Shown here piece after piece: positions 51,349-60,682 of a stretch of 64,000 bases of DNA. Origin of the DNA: Candidatus Buchananbacteria bacterium CG10_big_fil_rev_8_21_14_0_10_33_19 (lineage in GTDB: Bacteria; Patescibacteria; ABY1; 2-01-FULL-39-33). Every line of letters starts with the position of its first letter. The first letter of the stretch is position 1. Position numbers and translations under genes: made by a program. The stretch is from assembly GCA_002773855.1 (NCBI GenBank), contig PEZY01000005.1:62001-126000 (forward strand). The letters are read 5' to 3'. The notes beneath the pieces were generated by a model, which saw only the letters and a program-made list of their open reading frames with translations, had not been told where the DNA came from and did not search any database.

Positions 51349-53094
51349 TTAAATCTGAGAAGCCCTCATTACCTCTTCCATAGTAGTAATACCTCGTAAT
51401 CCTTTAATAATACCATCTTGCATTAAAGTTACAAAACCTTGTTTTTTCATTAAAGCTCGAACATCCTCCATAGTAAAGTCTCTGGCAATTAAATCTCTAA
51501 ATTCAGAAGTGATATCTAAAATTTCCGCAATCACAGTTCGACCATAATAACCAGTATCACCACAATCACTACAACCAGCTCCTTTGTAAAATTTATACTT
51601 ACCACCGAATTCTTCTAAATATGTTTTTGGCATATTTTCTATTTCCTTCATAACGACTTTTTCGGCTGATGGTGGTAGTTTTATTTCTTGTTTGCAATTA
51701 GGGCATACCTTTCGAACTAAGCGCTGAGCCATTAAAATATTTAAAGTGGATGCCAGCAAAAAAGCCTCGCCTTTCATATCTATCAAGCGTGGTATAGCCC
51801 CCCAAGCACTGTTAGTGTGTAATGTAGAAAAAACTAAATGACCAGTTAAACCAGCATGAACTACTAATTCCGCAGTTTCATTATCACGAATTTCTCCCAC
51901 CATAATTACATTAGGATCTTGACGCAAAATTGCTCTAAGACCAGAAGCAAAATCAAAACCAATTTCTGGAATAATTTGTGATTGATTAATGCCTTCAATA
52001 TAATACTCAATTGGATCCTCTAACGTCGTTATATTTACACCTTCGCTATTTAACATATTTAAAACGGAATAAAGAGCCGTGGTTTTACCACTACCGGTTG
52101 GACCAGTTAACAAAAATATGCCGTGAGGTTTAATAATATTTGCTTCAATAATTTTAATGTGATAGTCACTAAAACCTAATTCGGTTAAAGTAGGAATACC
52201 AGCCGATGTATCCAAAACTCTCATCACCACTTTTTCGGCATTTAACATAGGGAAAACAGAAATTCTCAAATCAATTTCTTTATCGCCTAACTTCATTCTA
52301 ATTCTGCCGTCTTGCGGTTTTCTGGTTTCATCTAATTTTAGATTAGCCAAAACTTTTATTCTAGACACCACTGAACTGTATAAATATTCTGGCAAGGTAA
52401 TGGTAGTATGTAAAACGCCATCAACTCTATATCTCACTCGACCTTCATGATGTTTGGGTTCAATATGAACATCTGAAGCTCCACCTTCAACAGCATGGCG
52501 AATGATTACTGATACAATTTTAGCAACTGGCGCCGATTTAATAACATCTATATTATCTGTAATCTCTTCAACTCTAGTAACGTCCTCTTTACCTTCTTCG
52601 GTAAACTTTTCTCGAGCCGATTCTAGGGCTGTGCCAATTTCTTTCTTAAAGCCACTATATTGTCTAAAAATGTCTCGGTAATCAGCCAAAGATATTACAT
52701 AATACTTTGGATTTAAGCCTTGTTGTTGGGCCAAAAATTCAATAGCCTCTTGAGCTATAAAATCATTAGGGTTAACCATGCCCACTTTTATCATATCTTC
52801 TGCTTTTTCAAAAATTATCATTTCATAATTCTTGGAAACCTTTTGTGGTAATAAATTCAAGACTTCACCTGCTACTTTAACATCTGCTAAATCAATAGCT
52901 TCCATGTTAAAAGCCTGACCCTTAATTCTAGTAAACTCTTCGGCTGAAAATATACCATCAGACACCAAAATATCTTCCAATTTTTTATCTGAAGTTTCTA
53001 ATTTATTCTCTACTTCCAACAACCGCTTAGGATCTATTAAACTTTTTTGTAATAGAAAATCTTTTATTTTTGATAATTTGTCTTTACTATTCAT
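51349..53094 (-). CDS. pilB: type IV pilus assembly ATPase PilB/GspE
   Basis: 581 residues. The N-terminal MshEN-type domain ('DILVSDGIFSAEEFTRIKGQ') is followed by 'GASDVHIEPKHHEGRVRYRV', an intact Walker A 'GPTGSGKTT', Asp-box 'TTLEDPIEY', Walker B 'NVIMVGEIRDNETAE' and His-box 'GHLVFSTLHTNSAWG', and a zinc site 'CPNC...CSDCGDTGYYGR'. All catalytic residues are present, so it is the working motor for pilus extension. It follows the pilP-position gene by 6 bases. Confidence 0.96.
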   Translation of the reverse strand: MNSKDKLSKIKDFLLQKSLIDPKRLLEVENKLETSDKKLEDILVSDGIFSAEEFTRIKGQAFNMEAIDLADVKVAGEVLNLLPQKVSKNYEMIIFEKAEDMIKVGMVNPNDFIAQEAIEFLAQQQGLNPKYYVISLADYRDIFRQYSGFKKEIGTALESAREKFTEEGKEDVTRVEEITDNIDVIKSAPVAKIVSVIIRHAVEGGASDVHIEPKHHEGRVRYRVDGVLHTTITLPEYLYSSVVSRIKVLANLKLDETRKPQDGRIRMKLGDKEIDLRISVFPMLNAEKVVMRVLDTSAGIPTLTELGFSDYHIKIIEANIIKPHGIFLLTGPTGSGKTTALYSVLNMLNSEGVNITTLEDPIEYYIEGINQSQIIPEIGFDFASGLRAILRQDPNVIMVGEIRDNETAELVVHAGLTGHLVFSTLHTNSAWGAIPRLIDMKGEAFLLASTLNILMAQRLVRKVCPNCKQEIKLPPSAEKVVMKEIENMPKTYLEEFGGKYKFYKGAGCSDCGDTGYYGRTVIAEILDITSEFRDLIARDFTMEDVRALMKKQGFVTLMQDGIIKGLRGITTMEEVMRASQI

Positions 53095-53100
53095 AGAGCA

Positions 53101-53385
53101 CTATTTTTTAGGACTAAATGGATCACCTCTATCTGGATTTTCCTGATTTATTAAAATTGGCCACTCACCGTATTGCCTAAATTTTCCTAATTCTGATATT
53201 ATTTTTTGTTTTAAGTTCTTATTTATAACAGTGCCAGTAATTGGTGGAGCGATAGATTGATAGTCTTCACCAATTATCTTTTTTTCTATATTTGGCCAAA
53301 AAAACCAGACCACAGTAAACACCACAACTACTAAAGCCATAATATAAATGAAACTCTTGGACACTTTTTTTCTAATTAAATCCAT
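53101..53385 (-). CDS. small membrane-anchored protein at the PilP position
   Basis: A 94-residue protein with one N-terminal helix (about 11-30) and a short external part ending 'NPDRGDPFSPKK'. It has no clear family match, but in position (after pilO) and in the 'DPF' tail it resembles PilP-like or secretin-linker proteins. Starts 4 bases after pilO. It could link the inner-membrane complex to outer parts of the machine. Confidence 0.55.
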   Translation of the reverse strand: MDLIRKKVSKSFIYIMALVVVVFTVVWFFWPNIEKKIIGEDYQSIAPPITGTVINKNLKQKIISELGKFRQYGEWPILINQENPDRGDPFSPKK

Positions 53386-53389
53386 AACT

Positions 53390-54013
53390 TTATTTACTAG
53401 GATAATAATAAGTTGACAATTCTAATTTATAGCCAACTTCATCAGGTGAAAAACTAATCGCCTTAACATCAAAAATCATCAAACTAGATTCTAAGGCTTC
53501 AATAAAACGACCAAAATTACCATAATCATTGCCAGCCGAACTAATAACTGTCATATTAATATCAACTCTTTTAAGCTTCGAGTCCCCTAAACCATTAGCT
53601 ACTACTTCATTGGCCTCAATATTTTCAACAATAAACTTATATTCACTAGCTAGTCGGCTTAATTGAACTACTATTGATGATAAATCAAAACGACTAGGTA
53701 GGGCTAAATTAAGTTTTCTCTCTTCATCAGGCGTAAATTCAATTATTTTACTAGAATATTGACTCAAAAAATTACCGTCAGATTTAAGCTTATTAACTTC
53801 ACCTTCTAATTGCAATAAAACTGTTTCTTTGTTTGATTTTACTTCCCACTTAGGAACAATTACAAAATAATACCCAATGTACAGAATAATCACTCCAACC
53901 AAAATAAGAATTAATTTAAAATATTTATTTAAAACTTCCAGTAGTCTTTTATCTGGTTCAGTTTTTTTAGATTGATTATCGATAAGATTGTCGATATCTT
54001 TAATGTCTGCCAT
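53390..54013 (-). CDS. pilO: PilO-like pilus inner-membrane protein
   Basis: A 207-residue protein with one helix (about 33-52), a coiled-coil segment ('VLLQLEGEVNKLKSD') and a ferredoxin-like C-terminal domain ('DYGNFGRFIEALESSLMIFD', 'YKLELSTYYY'). This is PilO's layout. It follows pilN by 5 bases and probably pairs with it in the periplasm-equivalent space. Confidence 0.82.
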   Translation of the reverse strand: MADIKDIDNLIDNQSKKTEPDKRLLEVLNKYFKLILILVGVIILYIGYYFVIVPKWEVKSNKETVLLQLEGEVNKLKSDGNFLSQYSSKIIEFTPDEERKLNLALPSRFDLSSIVVQLSRLASEYKFIVENIEANEVVANGLGDSKLKRVDINMTVISSAGNDYGNFGRFIEALESSLMIFDVKAISFSPDEVGYKLELSTYYYPSK

Positions 54014-54018
54014 TACTT

Positions 54019-55269
54019 TTAATTATTTTCATTAGTAAATACACCGTCATTTAAAGTTAAATTAATATCAAATTTAACACCTTTAATTCCAGCTTTATCA
54101 CCACTAACCACTTCTAAATTATTAACTTTAACCTGTTTCACAAAATCACTAGCTTTTTCAAAGGCGGTTATTTGTTGAGCGACTTTTCTATAGCTATCAG
54201 CGATTTGCTCTTCAATAGTGCTACCACTACCTATTGCGGCAATAGCTGGTAACATAAACTTACCAGAAGTATCAGCTGTAAACTCACTATAATAAACATT
54301 ATCCAGAGTATACTTTTCCAGCAGTCCAAAAAACTTAGTCCAATAAATATGTTTAGTTAATAATTTATTAATAGCCAATAATTTATCTTGTAAAATAATA
54401 TTTTTTTCTTGAACTCCCTTAAAATCATTAATGTATGCCGCTAGTTTATTTTTATTTTCAGTTAAACCAGCAATATTAGACTCAATCTTTTTTTCTTGTT
54501 GATCAATAGTCAGATAAACAGCAGTAATTATTAAAGCTGGCATTAAAATTGCCAAAATAGTGCCAATAATTTGTTGTTTATTTTTAGGATAAGTTTTAAA
54601 TAATAATTCTTGAGGCACCAAATTAATGTCTATCTTTGATTTTTCGGCTTTTGGTGCTGTGTGATATTTAGTTTTAACGCCCACTACTGGCCTACTATTA
54701 TTAGATTGATTTGGCTTTACTGGCATCACCAAAGGCTTACCAGGCATGGTCATTTTTGGCTTTGGCGAAAATAGATTCATCAAACTAACCATAAACCCTG
54801 GTTTTTTTCTTCTAAGTTCTGGGCTATTTTTAAAGTTAACTTTAGTTTTTTGTGATTTATTTTTTAATTCAAATGATGGCATAGCTGGTGAAATTTGATT
54901 CTCAACTGTCGACTTAACTGGAGACTGGGCCGGGCCGATAGCATTTAAAAAAGTATTTTTTTGTTTGGGCAGACTTTTTATAGGGGCAGAGCTATGTCTA
55001 ATATCATTTTTATTACTAAATTCTGAAGTATTAATTCGATTACCAAAAGAAGTGCTAGGTCTGACAACTGATGCTGATTTTATTTTACCACCAAAAATAC
55101 CTGACCATAAAGATTTTTTAGGTCTAGATGGTTTAATTGGCATAATCGGTTTTTCGGCCTTACCAGCTGACAGATTAACAGTAAAAGTCTTCGGCTGTTT
55201 AGCCGCTTTTAGAATCTCCTTCTTTTCCTTATTCCGCATTTCTTCTGGTAATAAGTTTATATTAGCCAT
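54019..55269 (-). CDS. pilN: PilN-like pilus protein with two PilM-binding motifs
   Basis: A 416-residue protein. The usual PilN start 'INLLPEEMR' lies at residues 4-12. A long Lys/Pro-rich linker (about 13-212) follows. A second motif 'IDINLVPQEL' (213-222) sits directly before the membrane helix (232-254), coiled coil and C-terminal ferredoxin-like domain. Ordinary PilN is about 200 residues and has one such motif. It follows pilM and precedes pilO, the normal order. Confidence 0.85.
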   Translation of the reverse strand: MANINLLPEEMRNKEKKEILKAAKQPKTFTVNLSAGKAEKPIMPIKPSRPKKSLWSGIFGGKIKSASVVRPSTSFGNRINTSEFSNKNDIRHSSAPIKSLPKQKNTFLNAIGPAQSPVKSTVENQISPAMPSFELKNKSQKTKVNFKNSPELRRKKPGFMVSLMNLFSPKPKMTMPGKPLVMPVKPNQSNNSRPVVGVKTKYHTAPKAEKSKIDINLVPQELLFKTYPKNKQQIIGTILAILMPALIITAVYLTIDQQEKKIESNIAGLTENKNKLAAYINDFKGVQEKNIILQDKLLAINKLLTKHIYWTKFFGLLEKYTLDNVYYSEFTADTSGKFMLPAIAAIGSGSTIEEQIADSYRKVAQQITAFEKASDFVKQVKVNNLEVVSGDKAGIKGVKFDINLTLNDGVFTNENN

Positions 55270-55290
55270 TACTCTTTAGTCTTAATTTAA

Positions 55291-56403
55291 TTATTCGATG
55301 TCACGCATAGACAAGCCGATAGACACCGCAAATTTAGAACCCAATCTATCCAAAATTGGTTTTAATTCGGTGGGAAAAATAACTCTAGCCCAAGGATCAC
55401 CAACGTAGGTATTTATATTCAAGGTATTAGACAAATAACCAGACAAATTACCTAAAAGCGATGAACCGCCAGTTAAAATTATTTTTTCTACTTTTTTATT
55501 ATTTTGTTCCTGATAAGCGCTAAGTGTGTACTTAATTTCGTTTAAAATTGGTACAAACGCTTTTTCAACGGTTTGTGGTAAGGAGTTATCAGCAGTTTCT
55601 GAACCTAAAGACAAATCTTGCTTAAACTGTTCAGCTCTATCAAAATTAATATTTAAACTATTAGATATGGCTCTAGTAATCATTGTACCACCCATTTCTA
55701 GACTTCGACTTAAAACTGGTATACCTCTTTCAACAATGGCAATGCTAGAAGTACTAGCTCCTAAGTCAACCAACATAATTATAGATTTATCATTACCAAC
55801 CAGTGATCTAATTAAGGCAAAATTTTCTGTTTCTAAACTAAGCAAAGTTAAACCAGCTCTATTAAAAATGTCCACGTATTTTTTAACTAATTTTTTACTG
55901 GCACCAGTTAAAAGTATTTTTAAATTTTTTTGTGGTTTAGAAAATATTTTACCAATTGGCTGATTATTTTGTTCTCCAGAAATATTTTCATTTTTAGCAG
56001 ATATCACAACATCGTCTTCTAATTCTTCAATGATTTTCCAATCCAAAATAATATCTTCTAGAGGCATGGGAATTATTTTTTTGGCTTCCCAACTAATAGC
56101 CGAGGCTAACTCTTTCTTAGGTAAATTTGGTAAATTTAAAATAGAAGTAAACACCGAAAAATTTGGCAAAGCAGCAATTACTTTTTTTGATGAAGTTTTT
56201 GACTTGGCACAAATTTCAGAAATCATTGCAGCTGTGCCATCAGTATCATCGATTAAGTTTTTGATTTCACCTGGTTTTTTTTCAATAAAACCATAAGTTA
56301 CTAGTCGTGGTCTACCTTTAAAATTAGATAATTCAATAATCTTAATAGATGATGTGCCTATATCAATACCTAAGTAACTTGATTTTGAGGAAAAAATTCC
56401 CAT
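55291..56403 (-). CDS. pilM: pilus assembly ATPase-like protein PilM
   Basis: A 370-residue actin-fold protein: 'YLGIDIGTSSIKIIELS' (phosphate 1), 'IMLVDLGASTSSIAIVERG' (phosphate 2) and 'KIILTGGSSLLGNLSGYL' (adenosine). It also has the SHS2-like domain of PilM/FtsA. It binds PilN's N-terminal motif on the cytoplasmic side. First gene of the pilus core operon, 22 bases after the large protein at 56426-58252. Confidence 0.93.
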   Translation of the reverse strand: MGIFSSKSSYLGIDIGTSSIKIIELSNFKGRPRLVTYGFIEKKPGEIKNLIDDTDGTAAMISEICAKSKTSSKKVIAALPNFSVFTSILNLPNLPKKELASAISWEAKKIIPMPLEDIILDWKIIEELEDDVVISAKNENISGEQNNQPIGKIFSKPQKNLKILLTGASKKLVKKYVDIFNRAGLTLLSLETENFALIRSLVGNDKSIIMLVDLGASTSSIAIVERGIPVLSRSLEMGGTMITRAISNSLNINFDRAEQFKQDLSLGSETADNSLPQTVEKAFVPILNEIKYTLSAYQEQNNKKVEKIILTGGSSLLGNLSGYLSNTLNINTYVGDPWARVIFPTELKPILDRLGSKFAVSIGLSMRDIE

Positions 56404-56425
56404 ATTTATTAATGAATTTACTATT

Positions 56426-58252
56426 TTAATAAGAAAAATCTCTCACTACTGGCAACCCCTCAACAAAACCGCTCAAGGCTTTAGGCGGATTAGCTGTTAG
56501 TCTGCCATCGTATATTATTCTCTCTGAACCCTGTAATAAATCAGCATAATTTCTTTCTAAATCGAAAGCTTTGGCAATAACTAGTCCCAAAACACTCAAT
56601 GGTTTATCAGAATCTCCAGAGAAAAACGCCCCACAACCGGTTTTATTATAATTGTGATAATCAGTCTCAGACCCACTAGCTATTTGACAAGCAGTATCGT
56701 TACCTAAAACTACAAAGGCCCCTACAACTTTCTCTACTGACGGATCAATTATTAAATCTCCTCTAATAATCCAGACAGCTGAGGCCAATTGATCTAACTT
56801 TGTTGGTACACCAGGCTCATAAGAAATGTTTGCTGAAATATTTAAATCACCGTCTACAATTATTATACCATTTCCTGACACGTTTGCGCTACTGTTAGTA
56901 AGTTGTAAACTATCAGGAATTTGTAAATCACCATCAAAGTGATAAACTTGTCCGCTTAAACTGCCACCAGTCGGTCCATTCCAAGCGCTAGCCGAAATAT
57001 CATTGACAATTTGACCATATTTATTTCTAGTACCTATGCCCGCTACTTTAGTTATTAAGCCAGTGATATCAATTTTTCCTAAAGCATTTCTATAAATACC
57101 GCCACTTGGCGATGACTGTAAGAATCCAGTATCCACACCCTGCACCAAACCAGTGGCTATGTCCTCACAATTTTGAGTTTTGATATTAACATTAATATCT
57201 TCAGCGAAAATACAATAGGTGGCATTTTTACCTTCAACTCCAGATTTTTGTCGCACCCATTTGGGGGTATAAATAGAACCATACAAAGTTTGTAACCAAG
57301 GAAAAACAATATAACTAGATCCAAATTCAGTATTATAGTGTAACCAACCAGCCCCAATTACTAAATCATCTGAAGTGGCATTATTATTATCAATATCAGC
57401 ACCATTCCAAGACCAGCCCAATAACCGACCATCACTTAAATTTCTATTGACACCATACTGCTCCAAAGAAGTTGGCACTGAATTATTACAAGCTGAACAA
57501 GTAATTCTATCAGCTCCCAAAATACTTTCGGTAGTGCAAGTACTACATGATGTATAAATATAACCACTACCACCAGCTACAAAATCTTGTTCTCCCGGAA
57601 CTATTGGATAATCAGTACCATTAAAATTGGTTTGGGCAAAGCAAGTATTACAAGTATCATAGTCATCTTCTGAATAAGTTATACATTTACCAGTGGGAAT
57701 TAAATTACCTTCACCATCGTCAACCACTTCTGGAACATCACACTTTGGCTGACAATCATAACAAGCTTCGCCAGTCCCAGCTGGGATAATACCAGTTTCC
57801 CCACGACGCAATTTTATCCAACCATCATCATCTAGAGCATAAACCTTAGCCCAACCGGCTATTTTACCAGTAACATTATCCATTGTTGTATTTAATACAC
57901 CGCTTGGTGGCACTCCCACGCAGCCTAATCTATCATCGCCAGCACCATCACCAAAGCACACCCAACCCACATTCTCCGACCAAGCATAGCCAGATATTTT
58001 ATTAGTCGGATCTATGATTACACTATAATCAACGCCAGGACCAGTAATTAAGCAATCACCGGGGTTTAACAACTGACAATTATTAGAATTAAGCGAAAAC
58101 CAACCATAATTTTCTGACCACAACCAGCCAGCAAAAGAAAAGGTAATCCCCTGAGCTTTAGCGTCATAAAAACGATAACTAGTTATACTAATAACTACTA
58201 TAATCAAAATTATTAATATCAAAGAACTGAATTTTATAATTTTATATGCCAT
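56426..58252 (-). CDS. anchored surface protein with repeated 'WSENxGW' motifs
   Basis: A 608-residue protein with an N-terminal helix (about 7-27). Early on it repeats a short aromatic motif: 'FAGWLWSENYGWFSLNS' and 'GYAWSENVGWVCFGDG', then 'IAGWAKVYALDDDGWI'. Next is a Cys-rich part with many CxxC pairs, then a beta-helix-like region ('IIIVDGDLNISANISYEPG', 'AVWIIRGDLIIDP'). These motifs recur in CPR surface proteins next to pilus genes. It immediately precedes pilM. Function unknown; an external structural or adhesive role is inferred. Confidence 0.65.
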   Translation of the reverse strand: MAYKIIKFSSLILIILIIVVISITSYRFYDAKAQGITFSFAGWLWSENYGWFSLNSNNCQLLNPGDCLITGPGVDYSVIIDPTNKISGYAWSENVGWVCFGDGAGDDRLGCVGVPPSGVLNTTMDNVTGKIAGWAKVYALDDDGWIKLRRGETGIIPAGTGEACYDCQPKCDVPEVVDDGEGNLIPTGKCITYSEDDYDTCNTCFAQTNFNGTDYPIVPGEQDFVAGGSGYIYTSCSTCTTESILGADRITCSACNNSVPTSLEQYGVNRNLSDGRLLGWSWNGADIDNNNATSDDLVIGAGWLHYNTEFGSSYIVFPWLQTLYGSIYTPKWVRQKSGVEGKNATYCIFAEDINVNIKTQNCEDIATGLVQGVDTGFLQSSPSGGIYRNALGKIDITGLITKVAGIGTRNKYGQIVNDISASAWNGPTGGSLSGQVYHFDGDLQIPDSLQLTNSSANVSGNGIIIVDGDLNISANISYEPGVPTKLDQLASAVWIIRGDLIIDPSVEKVVGAFVVLGNDTACQIASGSETDYHNYNKTGCGAFFSGDSDKPLSVLGLVIAKAFDLERNYADLLQGSERIIYDGRLTANPPKALSGFVEGLPVVRDFSY

Positions 58253-58270
58253 TAACTATTTAATAATAGT

Positions 58271-60667
58271 TTATAATTCACAACATCGTATACTAGTAAC
58301 TCCACCACTAGAATTTAATTGCACACCAGCCATAAATTTATCTTGAAGACAAGCGTTTTGAGCTGAATTATTAACCAACTGCCAACCACAATTATCTGGT
58401 GAATTATTAGAAGCTGAAAAATTTCCAGTAGCGGATACATCGCCACCAAAAGTCACATCACGACCGTCAGCTTTAATAAAATAATTTAAACCAGGATTGA
58501 CATTACTATTAGTTAAATAACTTGTAGTACCAACTTGAGAAATAGCAACATATTTATTATCAACCAAAGCTGTAGCTGAAGCATCATACACAAATAATCC
58601 ACCTAAACCATTTTGCGGATGAACCTCTAAGCCATTACTAAGTTTAATCCAATCATCGTTAGCGTCGCCCATAGAAGCGTCATTATCAATATAACTGCCG
58701 CCGCCAATCCGCAAATTATTATTAACAAAAACATTATCATAAGTAGTAGAATAAACCTGATCAGTATTAACACTAGACGCTCTAGAAATACTATAATTAA
58801 CCATATCCAAACTTTGAGTCGCCCTATGATTGCCTAAATTGTCACCAAGGCAATTAGTACCATCAGCTAAACAAACATTTTTACTATTAACGGTTAAACT
58901 TGTGCCAGATACCGTTAAATTTCCACCTATGGTGACATTTCTGCCACTACCTTTGATAAAATAATTAGTCAAAGCAGCCCCGCTATCAGCTAAATAACTA
59001 TCACCATCAACTTGGGTAATGCCAAACCAGTCACCAGCCGCATTATCCTTATCACGTACTATAACACCATAACTATCAGTATTAGAATGAAGATCTATAA
59101 AGCCGTTCAATTTAATCCAATCGTCAGCATTACCACCCAACGTAGTGTCATCATCAATAGTGGCGCCGGCCTGTAACGCTAGACTGCTATCAATATTAAC
59201 GTAAGGGTTGGTATTAGAATAAATACTATCTGTATATAGAGAACTAACATTATTAATATTATAATTACTCATATTTAAATTACCAGTCGCTGTATGATTG
59301 CCTAAATTGTCTGCACCAGATGGCGGACTAGACAAATCCCACTGTGTACCAGTATAAATTAAAATTTGACCAGCTATTGGTGTAGTAGCAGCAATTGATC
59401 TGCCTTGTAATTTATTAGCATTCCAAAGAGCTGATCCAGTCTGAGCAGACACCGTATCTGCAGCAACTGTAATACCAGTACCAGCACCAACATTAAGAGT
59501 AACATCACCCGTAGTGCCACCACCTATTAAGCCATTACCAGCGGTTACTGCAGTTATATCACCACCGCCACCACTAACTAAGCCATCAACATAGCCTTTT
59601 GTAGCTGCATCAGAAAATATAGTTGGCACTCCTAAATTTGTAACCTTACTACCAGAAATATCTAAATTACCAGCTAATTTCATATTACCTTGAGTGTTTA
59701 TAGAAGCTACCGGTGTTAAGCCATTAACTCCCCAAGTCCAACCCCTAGTAGCTGTGTTATTCATGCTATTTTTAATGCTATAGTCAGTAACTGAACCATA
59801 TTTATATTCAGCAGTATTACCCATACTAACCTTATAGCTATCACTACTCCAAAACCTAACACCATTACCAACACTAGCTCCAATATCAATGTAATTAACA
59901 TTATCAATTTCTCCACTATTCATATTTAAAATACCTTGTACTTGAATAGTATCATTACTATCACCTAGCCAAATATTTTCAGCAGTACCGCTTCTACCGT
60001 AAACAGCATTGACATATAAATCTCCACCAATAGTCACATTTCTACTACTACCTTTAATAAAATAATTAGTCAAAGCAGCGGCACTATCAGCCAAGTAACT
60101 GTCTCCGCCAACCTGAGTTAAGCCTAAATAGCTAGCACTACTAGAATCACGAAGCACTATGCCATAATTATCAGTACTAGATCTCATCTCTATATAACCA
60201 TTTAATTTAATCCAATCATCATTAAATTCTCCTATGGTAGTATCATCATCTATAGTACCGGCAACTTTAAGAATTAAATTGTCATTAATAACAACATCAG
60301 CAGAAGAACTGTAGATATTAAAATTACCCATATTTAAATTAGTGGTCGCAGTATGATTACCTAAATTATCACCAATACCACCACCCGAAGCCGTACAACC
60401 AGCTGATGTACAAATTGGCGTCGCACTACCACCAATATAAATACTACCATCCATACCCACTCTCAGTTTTGCTGAATTACTTGGTGACTCTAATAACAAT
60501 AAATTTCCAGTGCCACCAGTAGCTGATCCGTAATATACATTATTGTTAGCACCCAAAGTTCCAATTCTAACATCAGAACCAATAGCTAACACCGCTTGAG
60601 CAGACACTACAAATACCAATATTAGCGACAGAAATAATAACAATAAATTAATTTGTTTTTTTAGCAT
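58271..60667 (-). CDS. secreted tail-fibre-like repeat protein
   Basis: A 798-residue protein with a signal-type helix (about 6-28, 'AQAVLA' before the mature part). Three long repeats each carry 'DDDTTIGEFNDDWIKLNG' (or a variant), 'SYLADSAAALTNYFIKGSS' and 'VTIGGDLYV', spaced about 170-230 residues. A 'DAATKGYVDGLVSG' unit, typical of phage tail fibres, sits in the middle. No catalytic motif. It is probably a fibrous surface protein. Its gene lies 18 bases before the next surface gene. Confidence 0.7.
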   Translation of the reverse strand: MLKKQINLLLLFLSLILVFVVSAQAVLAIGSDVRIGTLGANNNVYYGSATGGTGNLLLLESPSNSAKLRVGMDGSIYIGGSATPICTSAGCTASGGGIGDNLGNHTATTNLNMGNFNIYSSSADVVINDNLILKVAGTIDDDTTIGEFNDDWIKLNGYIEMRSSTDNYGIVLRDSSSASYLGLTQVGGDSYLADSAAALTNYFIKGSSRNVTIGGDLYVNAVYGRSGTAENIWLGDSNDTIQVQGILNMNSGEIDNVNYIDIGASVGNGVRFWSSDSYKVSMGNTAEYKYGSVTDYSIKNSMNNTATRGWTWGVNGLTPVASINTQGNMKLAGNLDISGSKVTNLGVPTIFSDAATKGYVDGLVSGGGGDITAVTAGNGLIGGGTTGDVTLNVGAGTGITVAADTVSAQTGSALWNANKLQGRSIAATTPIAGQILIYTGTQWDLSSPPSGADNLGNHTATGNLNMSNYNINNVSSLYTDSIYSNTNPYVNIDSSLALQAGATIDDDTTLGGNADDWIKLNGFIDLHSNTDSYGVIVRDKDNAAGDWFGITQVDGDSYLADSGAALTNYFIKGSGRNVTIGGNLTVSGTSLTVNSKNVCLADGTNCLGDNLGNHRATQSLDMVNYSISRASSVNTDQVYSTTYDNVFVNNNLRIGGGSYIDNDASMGDANDDWIKLSNGLEVHPQNGLGGLFVYDASATALVDNKYVAISQVGTTSYLTNSNVNPGLNYFIKADGRDVTFGGDVSATGNFSASNNSPDNCGWQLVNNSAQNACLQDKFMAGVQLNSSGGVTSIRCCEL

Positions 60668-60682
60668 ATGTTTTATATATAA

